Shown here: positions 31,441-32,878 of the stretch, in pieces | Position numbering within the stretch: position 1 is the first letter of the stretch | Layout of the letters: each line of letters begins with the position of its first letter | From: Alphaproteobacteria bacterium UBA998 | GTDB lineage: Bacteria; Pseudomonadota; Alphaproteobacteria; Rickettsiales; UBA998 | DNA length: 32,878 bases | Assembly: GCA_002291925.1 (NCBI GenBank) | Contig: DBAY01000023.1 | Coordinates: forward strand, 1,833 to 34,710 | Reading direction: 5' to 3' | The notes under the pieces: generated by a model | The model's input: the letters and a program-made list of their open reading frames with translations, nothing else | Told to the model about the DNA's origin: nothing | Database searches by the model: none | Made by a program: the position numbers and the translations under genes

Positions 31441-32734
31441 GGGTGCGTCCAGCATCGTAGAGGGCAGCCGCGGGCACATGGCCATGGCGCGCCATCATGG
31501 TGGCGTGGGTGGGCGGTGGCAGGCGGCCAGCCGCCAGATCATCGATAAGCGACATGTGCAATGGCAGCAGGTCTTTCAGCGCATAATGATCGACAATAGT
31601 CTGCCGGGCGGCATTGCGCATGTCCTGCATGCGGTCGGGACTCTCCAAAATGCGCATCACCTGCGCCGCCACGTCTTCCGGTGAGAAGAAATCCGCGAGC
31701 AGCGCGTTACGCTCATGCTGCATCACCTCCAGCACCGGTTTGGTACGCGAGCTGACCATTGCACAGCCGCAGGCCATCGATTCCATCGACGACCAGGACA
31801 GCACGAATGGGTAGGTGAGGTAGATATGCGCCGCTGATACTTGGAACAGCCTGATAAGGTTGGCGTAGGAGACCGTCCCCGGCCAATGGATACGCGACGC
31901 ATCGAGCGTTACCTGCTGGTTCATGATGCTCCGCCAGGTCTGGTTCTTGCCGAGCCGGCGGCCATAGCTCACCTCATCCGCTCCGACCGCGATGATATGA
32001 CAGCGAGGGCGCTCACGCAGGATGATCTCCGCGGCGCGCATGAAGGTGGGGAAGCCGCGGTAAGGCTCGAAATTCCGGGCGATATAGGTTACCACCTCGT
32101 CGCCGGGGCGGAAAGTATGGCCATTCGCCTCGAAAGTGGCGTTTGGGTCTGGCTTGGCCAGTTCGGTGTCGATGCCGTCATGCAGCACGGCGATCTTCGG
32201 TTTGAATTCCTCCGGGTGTACACTCCACTGCCATAGGGTAGGGGAGATGCCCCAGTCGGCAGATTCCAGGCTCAGCAGGTTGATAATGTTCTTTGTGCGC
32301 ACACGGGCGGCATCATCGGCCGTGGTGGCCTCGGCCGGATCAAACCCCACATCGGCGCCCTGGCTGCGGTAATAGAACTCGAAAAAGCCAAGTACACGGG
32401 CGCGCGGGAAAATATCCTTGATATAGAGTGCGTCACCCCACCCGGGATGGGTGCAGACGATGTCCGGAGTGAATCCCTCCTCGTCACGCAACCGCCTGCA
32501 CATACGCCAGACCTCTTGCCCCTGCAGGATGCCGTGCTCGATGCCATGCAGGTAACGGTGTGTATGGGGCGAAGCCTCACGCTGCAGGCGGTACTCTACC
32601 TTGTGAACCCCCGGAATGTTGAAGCTTTTGGGCTTGGTGATGAACACCACCCGGTGCGCCGGGTTCTCCGCATAGGCGCGGCAAAGATGTTTATACTGCC
32701 CCGGCATGTTGGGATGCATGAAGAGAATGTTCAT
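31430..32734 (-). CDS. Glycosyltransferase (GT-B, family 4-like)
   Basis: This 434-residue protein is a GT-B glycosyltransferase that transfers an activated sugar to an acceptor glycan or lipid. The N-terminus MNILFMHPNMPGQYKHLCRAYAENP is the first Rossmann half, with VCTHPGWGDALYIKDIFPRARVLGFFEFYYRSQG following. The C-terminal half has YIARNFEPYRGFPTFMRAAEIILRERPRCHIIAVG, RIHWPGTVSYANLIRLFQVSAAHIYLTYPFVLSWSSMESMACGCAMVSS, and the donor-binding glutamate region (WSSMESMACG). The ATG at 32734 has AGG about 8 bp before it. It is co-oriented with the methyltransferase and converges on the type I secretion operon. Donor and acceptor cannot be told. Confidence 0.92.
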   Translation of the reverse strand: MNILFMHPNMPGQYKHLCRAYAENPAHRVVFITKPKSFNIPGVHKVEYRLQREASPHTHRYLHGIEHGILQGQEVWRMCRRLRDEEGFTPDIVCTHPGWGDALYIKDIFPRARVLGFFEFYYRSQGADVGFDPAEATTADDAARVRTKNIINLLSLESADWGISPTLWQWSVHPEEFKPKIAVLHDGIDTELAKPDPNATFEANGHTFRPGDEVVTYIARNFEPYRGFPTFMRAAEIILRERPRCHIIAVGADEVSYGRRLGKNQTWRSIMNQQVTLDASRIHWPGTVSYANLIRLFQVSAAHIYLTYPFVLSWSSMESMACGCAMVSSRTKPVLEVMQHERNALLADFFSPEDVAAQVMRILESPDRMQDMRNAARQTIVDHYALKDLLPLHMSLIDDLAAGRLPPPTHATMMARHGHVPAAALYDAGRTHAA

Positions 32735-32878
32735 GACGCGCCTGAAGAGAGGAAACCCTCACGCCACTAGCACAGGCGGCAGGTATGTTCCACGGAAACC
32801 GTATAACGCGGGTTACATCTGGCAGAAATATTCCACTTATTAATGAGTTTTTTTTAAGGCATTGTCCCATTAAGATAG

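Overview
The window is GC-rich DNA from an alphaproteobacterium. The evidence is a two-piece, circularly permuted tmRNA gene of the alphaproteobacterial type, an alphaproteobacterial-type SspB adaptor next to it, the ThyX, HflK-HflC-DegQ and PII-uridylyltransferase gene content, and a cluster of short palindromic repeats. The order cannot be fixed from sequence alone. Nearly all the coding sequence is chromosomal housekeeping. Three AT-richer genes (8049-8378, 16138-16866, 21709-22509) look foreign to that background.

Layout. 1-3088 (minus): the start of cytochrome b and the Rieske protein of the bc1 complex, then tadA and an unrecognised protein with a hydrolase-like GDSYG motif. 3167-4123 (minus): sspB and the two-piece ssrA with a good sigma-70-type promoter. 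4228-7678 (plus): a GNAT-like protein, thyX, a MAPEG membrane protein and an unrecognised protein. 7675-9690 (minus): mrp followed directly by a Phd/VapC-type toxin-antitoxin pair that has an extra gene between antitoxin and toxin. 9806-13422 (plus): hflK-hflC-degQ. 13423-14024 has no gene and is packed with at least seven palindromic elements.

14025-22957: hemW (minus), a helical hypothetical protein (plus), an AT-rich membrane protein (minus), two convergent EamA transporters, glnD (plus), an AT-rich putative exported protein (minus) and a small secreted protein (minus). 23020-27300 (plus): a small membrane protein overlapping cca, then phoB and a PhoX-type phosphatase. 27477-30658 (plus): a type I secretion ABC transporter and its HlyD-family partner. 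These face a convergent glycosyltransferase-methyltransferase pair (30685-32734, minus).

The strongest observation is the tmRNA tag. It is read as about 22 residues built from a nine-codon tandem duplication, so the ANDN motif that SspB adaptors bind is present twice, and the sspB gene lies just downstream on the same strand. Second is the three-gene toxin-antitoxin arrangement fused to the end of mrp. Third is the repeat mosaic at 13482-14004.
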